NCBI RefSeq assembly: GCF_037997115.1
Contig: NZ_CP150484.1
Span: forward strand, 3,620,328-3,684,327
Reading direction: 5' to 3'
Origin: Amycolatopsis coloradensis
Lineage (GTDB): Bacteria; Actinomycetota; Actinomycetes; Mycobacteriales; Pseudonocardiaceae
Length of the DNA: 64,000 nucleotides
Shown: one piece after another, positions 43,083-50,851 of the stretch
Numbering within the stretch: the first letter of the stretch is position 1
Layout: each line of letters opens with the position of its first letter
Notes under the pieces: model-generated
Seen by the model: the letters and a program-made list of their open reading frames with translations, nothing else
What the model was told of the DNA's origin: nothing
Databases searched by the model: none
Made by a program: the position numbers and the translations under genes

Positions 43083-44762
43083 TTGACGGCAATCGCATGG
43101 ACACGGCTCTCAGGAGACGACATCGAGCAGATGGTGGCGGTCATGCTCCTGCGAAAGCATCCGATTGGCCGCCATGTCAAGGCCAACCCTGGTGATGGCG
43201 GGATCGATGTATTCATCCCCGACGGCCCTGGCCTCCGGACTGGCGTCAACTATCAGATAAAAAAATTCTCCGAAAAGATTACAAGCACTCAGCAGGCGCA
43301 GATCCGAAAGTCGCTGAAGGCTGCTCAAACGACAACCGACGAAGGCTATTTTGTTATTCGCGAGTGTTTCATTACTTGCCCGCTGCTTCCGACGAGCGCC
43401 GACTATAAGTGGTTGTCAAGGACCTCGACCGGACTGACATTCGATACCGACTGGTATGGACTGTCTCACATCGAAGGCTTGGTCGCCGAATTTCCGGATG
43501 TTGTTGACTATTATCAAAATAACCGTGCGGAGTATTTTAGTCGCATCATCGAGAATGCCTACGATTTCGCGCGTGAAGCCCTTCGGATAAATGGTAAGGG
43601 TGAGATCGCGCCACATGAACTAGTGTCCCATCTGGCTCAGTTGCAAAGAATTGCCAATCAAGACCCTCTCTACTCGTACGACTTTGCAACGATGTCATCG
43701 CGACCAGATTCGGATGCCCTGCTTGTGTCCAGTAAGCCCGGACTGGTGGCGACGACAATCCAACAGATTGATGACGATCTATATGTTTCGGTTGATCTCT
43801 CTGCGAAATTTCCGGATGCTGTTAATATTCGGCCTTGCACGATTACCGTCCGGAGTTCACGGCAGAACGAGGCTGATGAGTCATATGACGACTTCTTGCA
43901 ATTCGGTACGGCGGCCGAGTTGATCGCAGACGTCAATCTAGATCTTCCGGGCGGACTGGGCGGCGAGTTCTCCAAGGTTAACCTCAAGATTGGTCCCTCT
44001 AGGCCTACTTCCGCCAGGACATATAAGTATGAGGTGGTCGACAGTCAAGGGGATGTGCTCTCGGAACTCCTGATTGAGCATGGGATACAAGGAGTGGGGG
44101 CACTTCGGACGGGCGCACACATTCGAGGTACAGATTTCCAAAACATAGTCGGCGTCGAATGGCGATTTGACAGATCTGGGGAAAACTCTTCACTCGCCTT
44201 CTCGTGTGAGAGCTTTGAAGGACGCCCGCTCCTGGAGGTGTATCAGTCATTCATGTTTCTTGCTTCTCTAAGCAGGGGAGTGATGTTGCGACTTACGGAC
44301 ACGTTGATTCCGCGTCGCGTGATCAGGCATCCACTTGAAGGGTTTGACAGGAGTAACCAGTGGACGGTTGCTGAACCCTTAATGCAAAACCTGCGCAAAA
44401 TTCAGCAAGTAGTGGATGTGCCTGTGTTAATTCCAGACCTGCTGGAGATTGGCAAAGAAGGAGTCGAATCCATAATTGTCGCCGGACGCTTGCTCGATGG
44501 CGAGACGATCGTCGGCACCTGGAATAAGATTGAAACAATCCTCCCGAATGCTGACAATATTGTCAGCACTCCGCAACCAGTTGTACTACGCGCTCCACAT
44601 GAGGTAAAACTTGGCGATCAGTCTTATGCAATCGGCACCGTCGAGGCGATTCATGATTCTGCAGTCGGTGAAATTATCGAGACTGAGACGGACTTCGTAG
44701 TCCGCTTTACTCCAAGCGGCTCTAATTCGATGTCGATTCGTTTGATCGCAGAATTGGACTGA
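43083..44762 (+). CDS. Restriction-like protein with PD-(D/E)XK nuclease motif, low GC
   Basis: 559 residues from TTG 43083, which has GGGGAGG five bases upstream; ATG 43062 lacks a good site. GDGGIDVFIPDG (37-48) and VNYQIKKF (55-62) reproduce the Mrr-like D...QxK nuclease core. The remaining 450 residues are beta-rich with no family I recognise and may sense or bind a target. Base composition is clearly lower in GC than all neighbours, a sign of recent acquisition. It is the last gene before attR, a typical place for defence cargo. Confidence 0.7.
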   Translation: MTAIAWTRLSGDDIEQMVAVMLLRKHPIGRHVKANPGDGGIDVFIPDGPGLRTGVNYQIKKFSEKITSTQQAQIRKSLKAAQTTTDEGYFVIRECFITCPLLPTSADYKWLSRTSTGLTFDTDWYGLSHIEGLVAEFPDVVDYYQNNRAEYFSRIIENAYDFAREALRINGKGEIAPHELVSHLAQLQRIANQDPLYSYDFATMSSRPDSDALLVSSKPGLVATTIQQIDDDLYVSVDLSAKFPDAVNIRPCTITVRSSRQNEADESYDDFLQFGTAAELIADVNLDLPGGLGGEFSKVNLKIGPSRPTSARTYKYEVVDSQGDVLSELLIEHGIQGVGALRTGAHIRGTDFQNIVGVEWRFDRSGENSSLAFSCESFEGRPLLEVYQSFMFLASLSRGVMLRLTDTLIPRRVIRHPLEGFDRSNQWTVAEPLMQNLRKIQQVVDVPVLIPDLLEIGKEGVESIIVAGRLLDGETIVGTWNKIETILPNADNIVSTPQPVVLRAPHEVKLGDQSYAIGTVEAIHDSAVGEIIETETDFVVRFTPSGSNSMSIRLIAELD

Positions 44763-45146
44763 GATTGGGCGCAGCGAGCCCACTTGCGGGGAGGTAGGCG
44801 GCACGTTCGTCGGTCCCGAAGATCAGGCAGCCCGGGGCTGACGACGAGTCTGGGGCGGCCGGTCGCCAGTTGACGGTGGCGCTCGTAATGGTCGGGCTGG
44901 CCGCTACGGGCGGGGTGACTTACACCTGCTAGAGCGAGTGTTGGCGCGTAGTGAAGCCGCGGTGCATCTTCGTCGTTGAAACTGTCCGGGCCAAACGCGC
45001 GGCGCTAGGTCCTCGGTTGGTTGGCTTTGCCCACTGCATGTCCGGTGCGGCACGCTGAGGCACTCGGCGGGAGAGTCCTACCCCCGCCTCGCCCCCAAAA
45101 TGGAGAGCGGATCGACGTCTTCGCAGGTAGGGGGCTAGTTCCTGGC
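44763..45146. other. Non-coding stretch between the nuclease gene and attR
   Basis: 384 bases inside the element with no convincing gene, repeat or terminator. Frames here are short and lack ribosome sites. Confidence 0.5.
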
Positions 45147-45193
45147 CGGATTCAAAACCCGTCCAGTGTGAGTTCGAATCTCACCGGGGGCAC
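45147..45193. repeat. attR direct repeat, partial tRNA copy
   Basis: Exact second copy of 19961-20007. It lacks the tRNA 5' half, so it is not a functional tRNA. On the minus strand it encodes the last residues of the serine recombinase. Confidence 0.93.
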
Positions 45194-47119
45194 TCGCAAC
45201 ATCCCCACAAGCTCAGGCGCGGCTTCGCGCTGGAGTTCGTGGGAGGGCGCCACGTCGGTGATCCTTTCCGCTACGTGAGTGATCTCCGGCAGCTGGTCTG
45301 CCGGGAGCTTGATCGTGATTGTCGCATGTTCGCCGTCGTCGTGGACCATGATGGCGAGCTGGACGGCTTCGAACAGCGCTTGAAGGTATGGCGCCGGCGC
45401 CAACGCGAGGTTCATCGCGAGGTAGGGCAGTGCGTCGATCAGAGGCAGATCGTCTGCCGTCATCTCCTTCGGTGTCGCAGCAAGGTCCGCTTCGTCCAGT
45501 TCGGTGATCTTGGCTAGGAGCCGCTTCTCCTCGCCTGCCAGGTTGTTGTAGCTGCCACGCAGCGCGGTGGTGAAGGGGTCGTCTGGGTCGCCTTGCTGCG
45601 CCTGTTTCAGGATCGATGCCTGTTGTTTGTCGATCTCGGCCAGCTTTCGCCGGATACGGTCCCGTTCGGCCTCGCGTTCCGTAGCCACGTGATCGTCGAC
45701 GCGTTCGAGGTCGGCTTCCAGGATCGCCCGGCGGTCAGGGCCGAATACTCGGTCGGCGAACAACTTGGCCACCGCGTCCAGTACAGAGTCCTCGCGAAGG
45801 TAGAGGACCTTTTCATGGTCTGCGAATCTGTCCGGACGGCCACGGTTGTTGTTGTTGTTGTTCGGCCTGCAGAGGTAGTACGCCCGGCCGTGGCGTGGAT
45901 CGCCAAACATCCGTCGTCCGCATTCGTGGAACATCCGTCCCCGGAACAGGTAGGTCCTGACTGTGGCCGGGTGCTTGTTCGTGGGTTCGGTGCCGTCTCG
46001 CGAGCCCTGGTTGGACTTCCACCCTGCGTTGATCGCGTCGTACATCCACTTCGGGATCAGCGGCTCGTGCACCGGTGCCGGCGACCAGACCCACTTGATC
46101 GGGTCGTTGTGCTTGCCTCGGCGCGATCGCGTGGCGCGTCGATTGAAGACCTGGTAGCCGGTGTACTTGGGGTTCCGCAGGATGTCGTACACGCTGGATC
46201 GTCCCCAGACGCCGCGTGCACGTCGCTTGCCCGGAGGCTCGGGAGGCGGGTACTTGTCCAGGTCCGCGTTCAGCCGGTCGGCGATCGTGTCGCAGCCGAG
46301 GCGCTCGTAGTACCGCCACAACGCGATCTGAGTGACTGTCTCGCCTTTGAGGTCGTCAGGTTCGAGTCGTGACTTCGTGTAGCCCTTGGCCGCCTTCGCT
46401 GGGTTCGGATGCTTGAACACTTTCGCTTTGTAGCCATGGCACGGCTTGCCGATGTTCCAGCCTTCGCGCACATGGGTGCAGAGGCCGCCCCAGGACTGTT
46501 CGAGGGTGTTGAGGACCTCGTACTCGGCTACCGACTGGTTGATCCGGCGTTGCAGGATGCGTTGAGCGCTGCTGCCGGAGTCCGTGATCGGCTCGTTCGA
46601 GCCGAACAGCGGCACGTCGTTTCGCTCGAGCTCGCGCTCGACCGACAAGCCTTCGAAGGCCCGCCGGGCGACCCGTGCGATGTTCTCGCAGATGACGACG
46701 TCGAACCGGCGTTTCGGGCTGGCGGCCTCGGTCAGGAGTTCGGTGATGCCGCCGTCTCGCGCGATCGGGATGTCGAATCGTTCGTAGTTCTCGCCGCGTC
46801 CGCGGGACGCGAGGTCCATGCGTCCAGACTCGACGTCGTAGAAGTGCGCGACGATCACCCAGGATTCGGGGATGGCGGCCTTGGAGTTGCCGAGCTGACG
46901 CAGGATGGATTGGCGGGGATCCTGCTGGTCCTCAGTGGAGGTTCGCGCGAGGAAGGCGACACGGACTTCGTTGCGGAGGAGAGCGGTGGGCATGCCCAGC
47001 GGCGACACCGCGTAGTCCGACAGGCCCGAGGGACCTGATACCGGAATCTGCGTCATGCGGCCATCTGGTGTCGACAGCAGAGCCGGTGCGGCCGCGGTCA
47101 ACTCGTCAGGTGAAATCAT
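45152..47119 (-). CDS. Large serine recombinase
   Basis: 655 residues. The resolvase domain has VAFLARTSTEDQQDPRQSIL with the catalytic serine near residue 60, and later ICENIARVARR. Then come the recombinase domain (GCDTIADRLNADL, WGRSSVYDILRNPKYTGYQV), a degenerate zinc motif (MFHECGRRMFG, YYLCRP) and a coiled coil around 470-540. Six Asn codons in a row sit in the zinc region. The last 13 residues and the stop are encoded by the reverse strand of the attR tRNA copy. It probably belongs to an older element to the right. Confidence 0.9.
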   Translation of the reverse strand: MISPDELTAAAPALLSTPDGRMTQIPVSGPSGLSDYAVSPLGMPTALLRNEVRVAFLARTSTEDQQDPRQSILRQLGNSKAAIPESWVIVAHFYDVESGRMDLASRGRGENYERFDIPIARDGGITELLTEAASPKRRFDVVICENIARVARRAFEGLSVERELERNDVPLFGSNEPITDSGSSAQRILQRRINQSVAEYEVLNTLEQSWGGLCTHVREGWNIGKPCHGYKAKVFKHPNPAKAAKGYTKSRLEPDDLKGETVTQIALWRYYERLGCDTIADRLNADLDKYPPPEPPGKRRARGVWGRSSVYDILRNPKYTGYQVFNRRATRSRRGKHNDPIKWVWSPAPVHEPLIPKWMYDAINAGWKSNQGSRDGTEPTNKHPATVRTYLFRGRMFHECGRRMFGDPRHGRAYYLCRPNNNNNNRGRPDRFADHEKVLYLREDSVLDAVAKLFADRVFGPDRRAILEADLERVDDHVATEREAERDRIRRKLAEIDKQQASILKQAQQGDPDDPFTTALRGSYNNLAGEEKRLLAKITELDEADLAATPKEMTADDLPLIDALPYLAMNLALAPAPYLQALFEAVQLAIMVHDDGEHATITIKLPADQLPEITHVAERITDVAPSHELQREAAPELVGMLRVPPVRFELTLDGF

Positions 47120-47358
47120 GCGGGATCGCCGTCCTCAGGTAATCCGCTGTGGGCGCTTTCGCGTGCCCAGCGCAAGAGATCAGTGGTGGCGGCGGCAAGT
47201 CGTTTCCGAACCATTTCGGCTTCGGTTCCATGGACTCGGTCAATGTGCCCGGAAAAGGTGCGATCAATGCCGCGCTTTCTCGGTTGGGCGTAGCACCACG
47301 CGGGCGCTCCGAACGGAGACGCTGGTTCGCTTACCTCGTCGCCGGATGCTTGCCTCAT
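47116..47358 (-). CDS. Small ORF before the serine recombinase, uncertain start
   Basis: Coupled to the recombinase by a 4-base overlap. About 80 residues if it starts at ATG 47358 (GGAGGG just upstream), or 32 from ATG 47214. The last part, MVRKRLAAATTDLLRWARES, is the most protein-like. Small genes of this kind precede some actinomycete serine recombinases; function unknown. Confidence 0.45.
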   Translation of the reverse strand: MRQASGDEVSEPASPFGAPAWCYAQPRKRGIDRTFSGHIDRVHGTEAEMVRKRLAAATTDLLRWARESAHSGLPEDGDPA

Positions 47359-47499
47359 CAGCCCTCCGAGACCGCGATCCCGGCGGCCAACGCGGTAGCG
47401 AGACCTGCGCTGGAGCGGGTCTCGCTGGTCTCGCGGCCAGTCTCGCCGGACCGAAGATGTCTCTGAAGACACGTGCATTACAGGCGCCGAACAATTCAT

Positions 47500-48034
47500 C
47501 GGCGTAGAACTCTGCTATTTGCGCCCGCGATGAAATCTCGAGGTGACGTCGAGAGCAGTCCCTCTCCCGGACGACGCAACTTTGAGACGTCGCATCCGGT
47601 GGGGAACGCCGCATGGCGGTAGTTCAACCATCGACGGCTTAGCTGCCAGCCTGACGTCGCCTAGGCAGCTCTGGCTAACGGCGAGACCTTGTCGCCGTTA
47701 GGGAGACCTGTCGAAAGGATCCCTGGAGACTCCACCGCCGAGTGCATGCAGGCCCGAATGTCGCCAACAGAGGGGCGCAAGGCCCCGCACGCCCCAGGTC
47801 TCGTCAGCTTTCGGAGAGTCGAGACCGTAGTCGATGTTGATCTCGGGGAGGTGATCAAGTCTCGCTCGAACTGCGTCGTGTTCCCGCCGTGGCGGCCACG
47901 GAGCATCATCCTGTACGCCCGAACGAGTGACATACCTACTTGCCCCAGCCCAGGGCAAGCATCTGGGCCAGGGAAAGGGCGAGGGGTGGGTTCGAGCCTC
48001 GTGGCGATCTTGTCGCCGCTCGAAAGGACCCGCG
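47500..48034. other. Non-coding region of the scarred zone
   Basis: 535 bases with no convincing gene. The motif CTTGTCGCCG followed by TCGAAAGGA occurs twice (about 47690-47720 and 48009-48029), the second copy providing the ribosome site of the next gene, which hints at an old duplication. Confidence 0.45.
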
Positions 48035-48751
48035 ATGTCCGCCTTCGCACCTGCCTGCAGCCCGCTCACCGCGCTCCAGCGACAGCTGACTCGCCGTAAG
48101 TCGCTCGAAAGGTTCGACGCAGCATTGAGCTCTTGGTCAGAGGACGACCCGGCGCTGGCCGGTGTCAGTTCACATAGCCGGCTTACTGAGGTTCTGGACA
48201 GCCGCGACTACGACCATCGCGACGAAGTCCTGTACGCCTTGCTGCAGCGGGCCTCTATCGACGGCAACGGAGGATCCGTTGCAGCGGAACTCGTACTGAA
48301 CGCCATGGTGGCCGCCGTGCCCGGCATCGTCGCCAGGGTCATTCGCGCGAGCCGGGCCGCGGTCGGGACTTTCGGCGCTCGCCGTGGGGTGACCGGAGGT
48401 GGCGTCTCTCTGAACGAAACGAACGCCGATATCCAGGCCGCTGTCATCGGGCATCTGTGGGAGCAGATTCGTTGTTACCCCCTTCGTCGACGTCACCACG
48501 TCGCCGCCAACCTGGTCTTTGACACCCAACGGTCAGCTCTTCGAGCTTCGGCGTCGCCGCGCGAGGAGCTCTATCAGTGCATTATCCAGGACAACACGCC
48601 ACTTTGGTACCACGGTGTAATTCTCCGGTACTCCAACAAAGGGCAGGGTCTGTACGACATACACGACTTCGGCGGTTTTCAGATCTGGGCAACACTCTGG
48701 GGCGGTGGCGTGTCGTACCAGATCGACCGGTGGAACGTCGGCTGGTGCTAG
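48035..48751 (+). CDS. Chimeric protein: sigma-like helical N-terminus fused to a foreign tail
   Basis: 238 residues from ATG 48035 (AAAGGA upstream). Residues 1-180 look like a sigma-70-like helical protein common in this group (DYDHRDEVLYALLQRAS, then IGHLWEQIRCYPLRRRHHVA). Residues about 182-238 change character: aromatic and Gly-rich (TPLWYHGVILRYSNKGQGLY, ending RWNVGWC), like the end of a small secreted protein. A terminator follows at once. The join suggests recombination or deletion. Confidence 0.6.
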   Translation: MSAFAPACSPLTALQRQLTRRKSLERFDAALSSWSEDDPALAGVSSHSRLTEVLDSRDYDHRDEVLYALLQRASIDGNGGSVAAELVLNAMVAAVPGIVARVIRASRAAVGTFGARRGVTGGGVSLNETNADIQAAVIGHLWEQIRCYPLRRRHHVAANLVFDTQRSALRASASPREELYQCIIQDNTPLWYHGVILRYSNKGQGLYDIHDFGGFQIWATLWGGGVSYQIDRWNVGWC

Positions 48752-48760
48752 GGCTGCGTA

Positions 48761-48795
48761 GGGGACTCTCCGGCGTTCAACGCCGGAAAGTCCCC
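48761..48795 (+). terminator. Terminator after the chimeric gene
   Basis: A 15-base arm (48761-48775) pairs with 48781-48795 with one mismatch, loop TTCAA, immediately after the stop codon. Confidence 0.8.
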
Positions 48796-49161
48796 CTCGG
48801 CCACGGGAAGATGCACTTTGGCAACGGTCGGCCTTGGGAGCGCAGCGCTACCTCTCTGGCGAAGTTGCTCTGAGAGGGGAGCGAAGGCAAACGGCTGGCG
48901 GTGGCCGCATTAACATATGAGTCTCGATGGCCTGATGCTGGCCTGGCTGCGAACCCGCTGGTTAAGAGCCAGCGACACTGTGTGTCGGATGGTGTCGAGT
49001 GATGCCGAACAAGACCTTTTCATCTGGTCACAGCGTGTCCGCGGTGTCGGGGTGTGTCGCTTGGTGTCGGACTGTTTCGGACCTCTCGGGCTCGTCTCGG
49101 GCTCGCGAATGCCGGGTTCTGTCGCTTAATCCAGCCGCTGATCTGCACCTGGGGCGAGGGT

Positions 49162-49422
49162 TACCGTCTCGACCCACCACTGGAAGACCTCATCGCCTAC
49201 GAGATGAAGCAGTTCGATGCGAACTTCACCCGGATCTCGCGGCTGCTGAGCGGGACAGTCGATCCGCACTTCGCCCGCGGCCCGAAAGACGAGTGGATCA
49301 CCAGCGTCCACGACCAGATCAACGGCGTGCGAGCCGGGATGAAGATGCTCACGATGCTGCGGCCGCCGCCGGAGGCCGAGCCGGATGAGGGACGCCGGAA
49401 ACCCCGGCCGAGCAGGCCATGA
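49162..49422 (+). pseudogene. Remnant ORF of unknown origin
   Basis: Protein-like residues begin near YRLDPPLEDLIAYEMKQFD and run through GPKDEWITSVHDQINGVRAG to a basic Pro-rich end and TGA 49420. There is no credible start in frame; upstream bases are GTGTCGG-rich junk (about 48975-49080). It is probably the 3' end of a lost gene. Confidence 0.4.
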
Positions 49423-49799
49423 CCACATCGCGCCACCGGCAATGCTATTGCGATGTCCGGTGGGGTAACAGGGGGGCACCGGTTCGTTCAGCGTGGTCCA
49501 TCTACTGCTGTGCCACGCTTGTTCGGCGGGAATACGATCACTGTGCCGATCATGCAGGCTGTTCGCCCAACTCGACCTTGATGCTGGAGCCGATCTCCCG
49601 CGATGCTAGGGCGGAGGATGTTCCGTGGAGTGGTCCGATGGGCGCGCGTGCTGGCGAAGCTGCCAGGTTCCGGTGTCTGGCGGCCCGGACATGGGCGTCT
49701 ACTCCCCCGCGAACCCGGCCGTCTCCTGCTGGAGCTCTTGCGTGTACTTCTGCGTGGTCGCCGGCGAATCCGATTGCTAGCGTGACCTGACGGGGTTCC

Positions 49800-50209
49800 G
49801 TGTTCACGAAGACTCTCGGAAAGAGGGTGGCAGCTGTGCAAAACAAGTTCGCTCTTTTGCCTGCCGTGATGGGGCTGTTCCGTCACTTCTGTTCACCGGA
49901 ACCGGGACAGCCGCTGCCGTATCCGCGGATGACTGTCAACACTACAGTTTGTTGGGGCCGAGGCAGCCGGGTCAGGTCGCCGTTCTGTGCATGAGGATCA
50001 GTCCTTACCGCGACACCGCCAAGTATGCGGCCCATTGGACGGTCACGAGCGCGACGCTCAACACCAAGGTTCTGGGCTATTTCGATAATAAGCTACTCAA
50101 TCTCAGTACGAGTTATTCCTGGTGGACGTTCGACAAGGTCGTCACGGTCGGCGCTTGCGTGAACAACGAGTGTGGCACCTGGGTGGACGTCTGGAGGAAT
50201 GGCTATTGA
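49800..50209 (+). pseudogene. Frameshifted small secreted protein
   Basis: GTG 49800 opens a signal-peptide-like start FTKTLGKRVAAVQNKFALLP. The frame then breaks at the GGGG run 49871-49874. In the shifted frame the signal continues AVPSLLFTGTGTAAAVSADD, followed by a mature part with CQHYSLLGPRQPGQVAVLC, STSYSWWTFDKVVTVGACVN and ends VDVWRNGY. Four cysteines suggest disulfides. One base added or lost in the G run would restore the gene. Confidence 0.65.
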
Positions 50210-50572
50210 GGGGCAAACGAACATGGCGCGTTCGCCTATCCTGCAGTGAAAACCTTTGTGGCACGCCTGGCTGGACACAAGAGGCACATTTCCGGATGGC
50301 AGTTTCCGACTGCGTCCTTCGCGCGGTTTCGCGAGGGGGTCGTGAGTGGCGAGCGAGGTTGGAACCCGAAACGCCACACGTGTCCCCTTGCGGAGCTGTA
50401 CATTCAGGTAGTAATGGCTTTTGCAACACGCCACCTCTGCGTTACCCCTCAATGGATCCCCGATCCCAGAGGATTCCTTCCGTGGTTCTGCAGGTGTTTC
50501 CTCATGGTGGTCGCGGTTGTTCTCCTGTTAAGTGGAACGAAGTCGCGGTGCCGTTCGACCGGAGGAGTTGCT
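50210..50572. other. Intergenic region
   Basis: 363 bases without a supported gene. It likely carries the promoter of the small gene at 50573. Confidence 0.5.
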
Positions 50573-50785
50573 ATGGCGTTACGGATCAAGGAATTCCCCC
50601 GTCGTCCGGCGGGAGGCGAACGGGAAACGGTGACCGTCGATCTCGACGTGAGTGAGTCCGGCGGGATCCGCCCCGTGTCCCGGCACACCATCCAGGATGT
50701 CCTTCTCGGACACATCACCTGGGAGGAGCTGACGGTCGCCGCAGCGCCGCGACTTCGTGCGTCGCGGATCGCGGAATCGGCATGA
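50573..50785 (+). CDS. Small protein of unknown function
   Basis: 70 residues from ATG 50573 with GGAGGAG seven bases upstream. It starts MALRIKEFPRRPAGGERETV and includes SRHTIQDVLLGHITWEELTV. It has no Cys and few Ser/Thr at the C-terminus, so it does not look like an azole precursor. PucR follows 66 bases later on the same strand. Confidence 0.6.
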   Translation: MALRIKEFPRRPAGGERETVTVDLDVSESGGIRPVSRHTIQDVLLGHITWEELTVAAAPRLRASRIAESA

Positions 50786-50851
50786 AGCCGTCGATGGTGA
50801 TCATCGTCGTTAGGAAGAACCGGATTCCGGTCGCATAGCAGGGAGGCGAGT

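Larger units (their letters stand above)
19961..45193. mobile_element. Integrative and conjugative element of the AICE type
   Basis: Identical 47-bp sequences, the 3' end of the tRNA plus two bases, occur at 19961-20007 and 45147-45193, bounding about 25.2 kb. The interior has the full AICE set: tyrosine integrase and Xis beside attL, prim-pol, DUF3987 protein and SSB for replication, one FtsK/TraB-like transfer ATPase, spread-type membrane proteins, a Nudix protein and a GntR-type regulator. All core genes run leftward; the regulator and the cargo near attR run rightward. An HNH gene inside is frameshifted, but integrase and transfer genes look intact. Confidence 0.93.

Noticed and set aside
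45120..45193. A second functional tRNA at attR
   Set aside because: Only the 3' 47 bases are present; no acceptor 5' strand or D-arm.
47661..48050. Overlapping open frames on both strands in the scarred zone
   Set aside because: No ribosome site, family resemblance or consistent codon pattern.
50573..50785. The 70-residue protein as precursor of the YcaO/LanB cluster
   Set aside because: Opposite strand, no Cys and too few Ser/Thr at the C-terminus.
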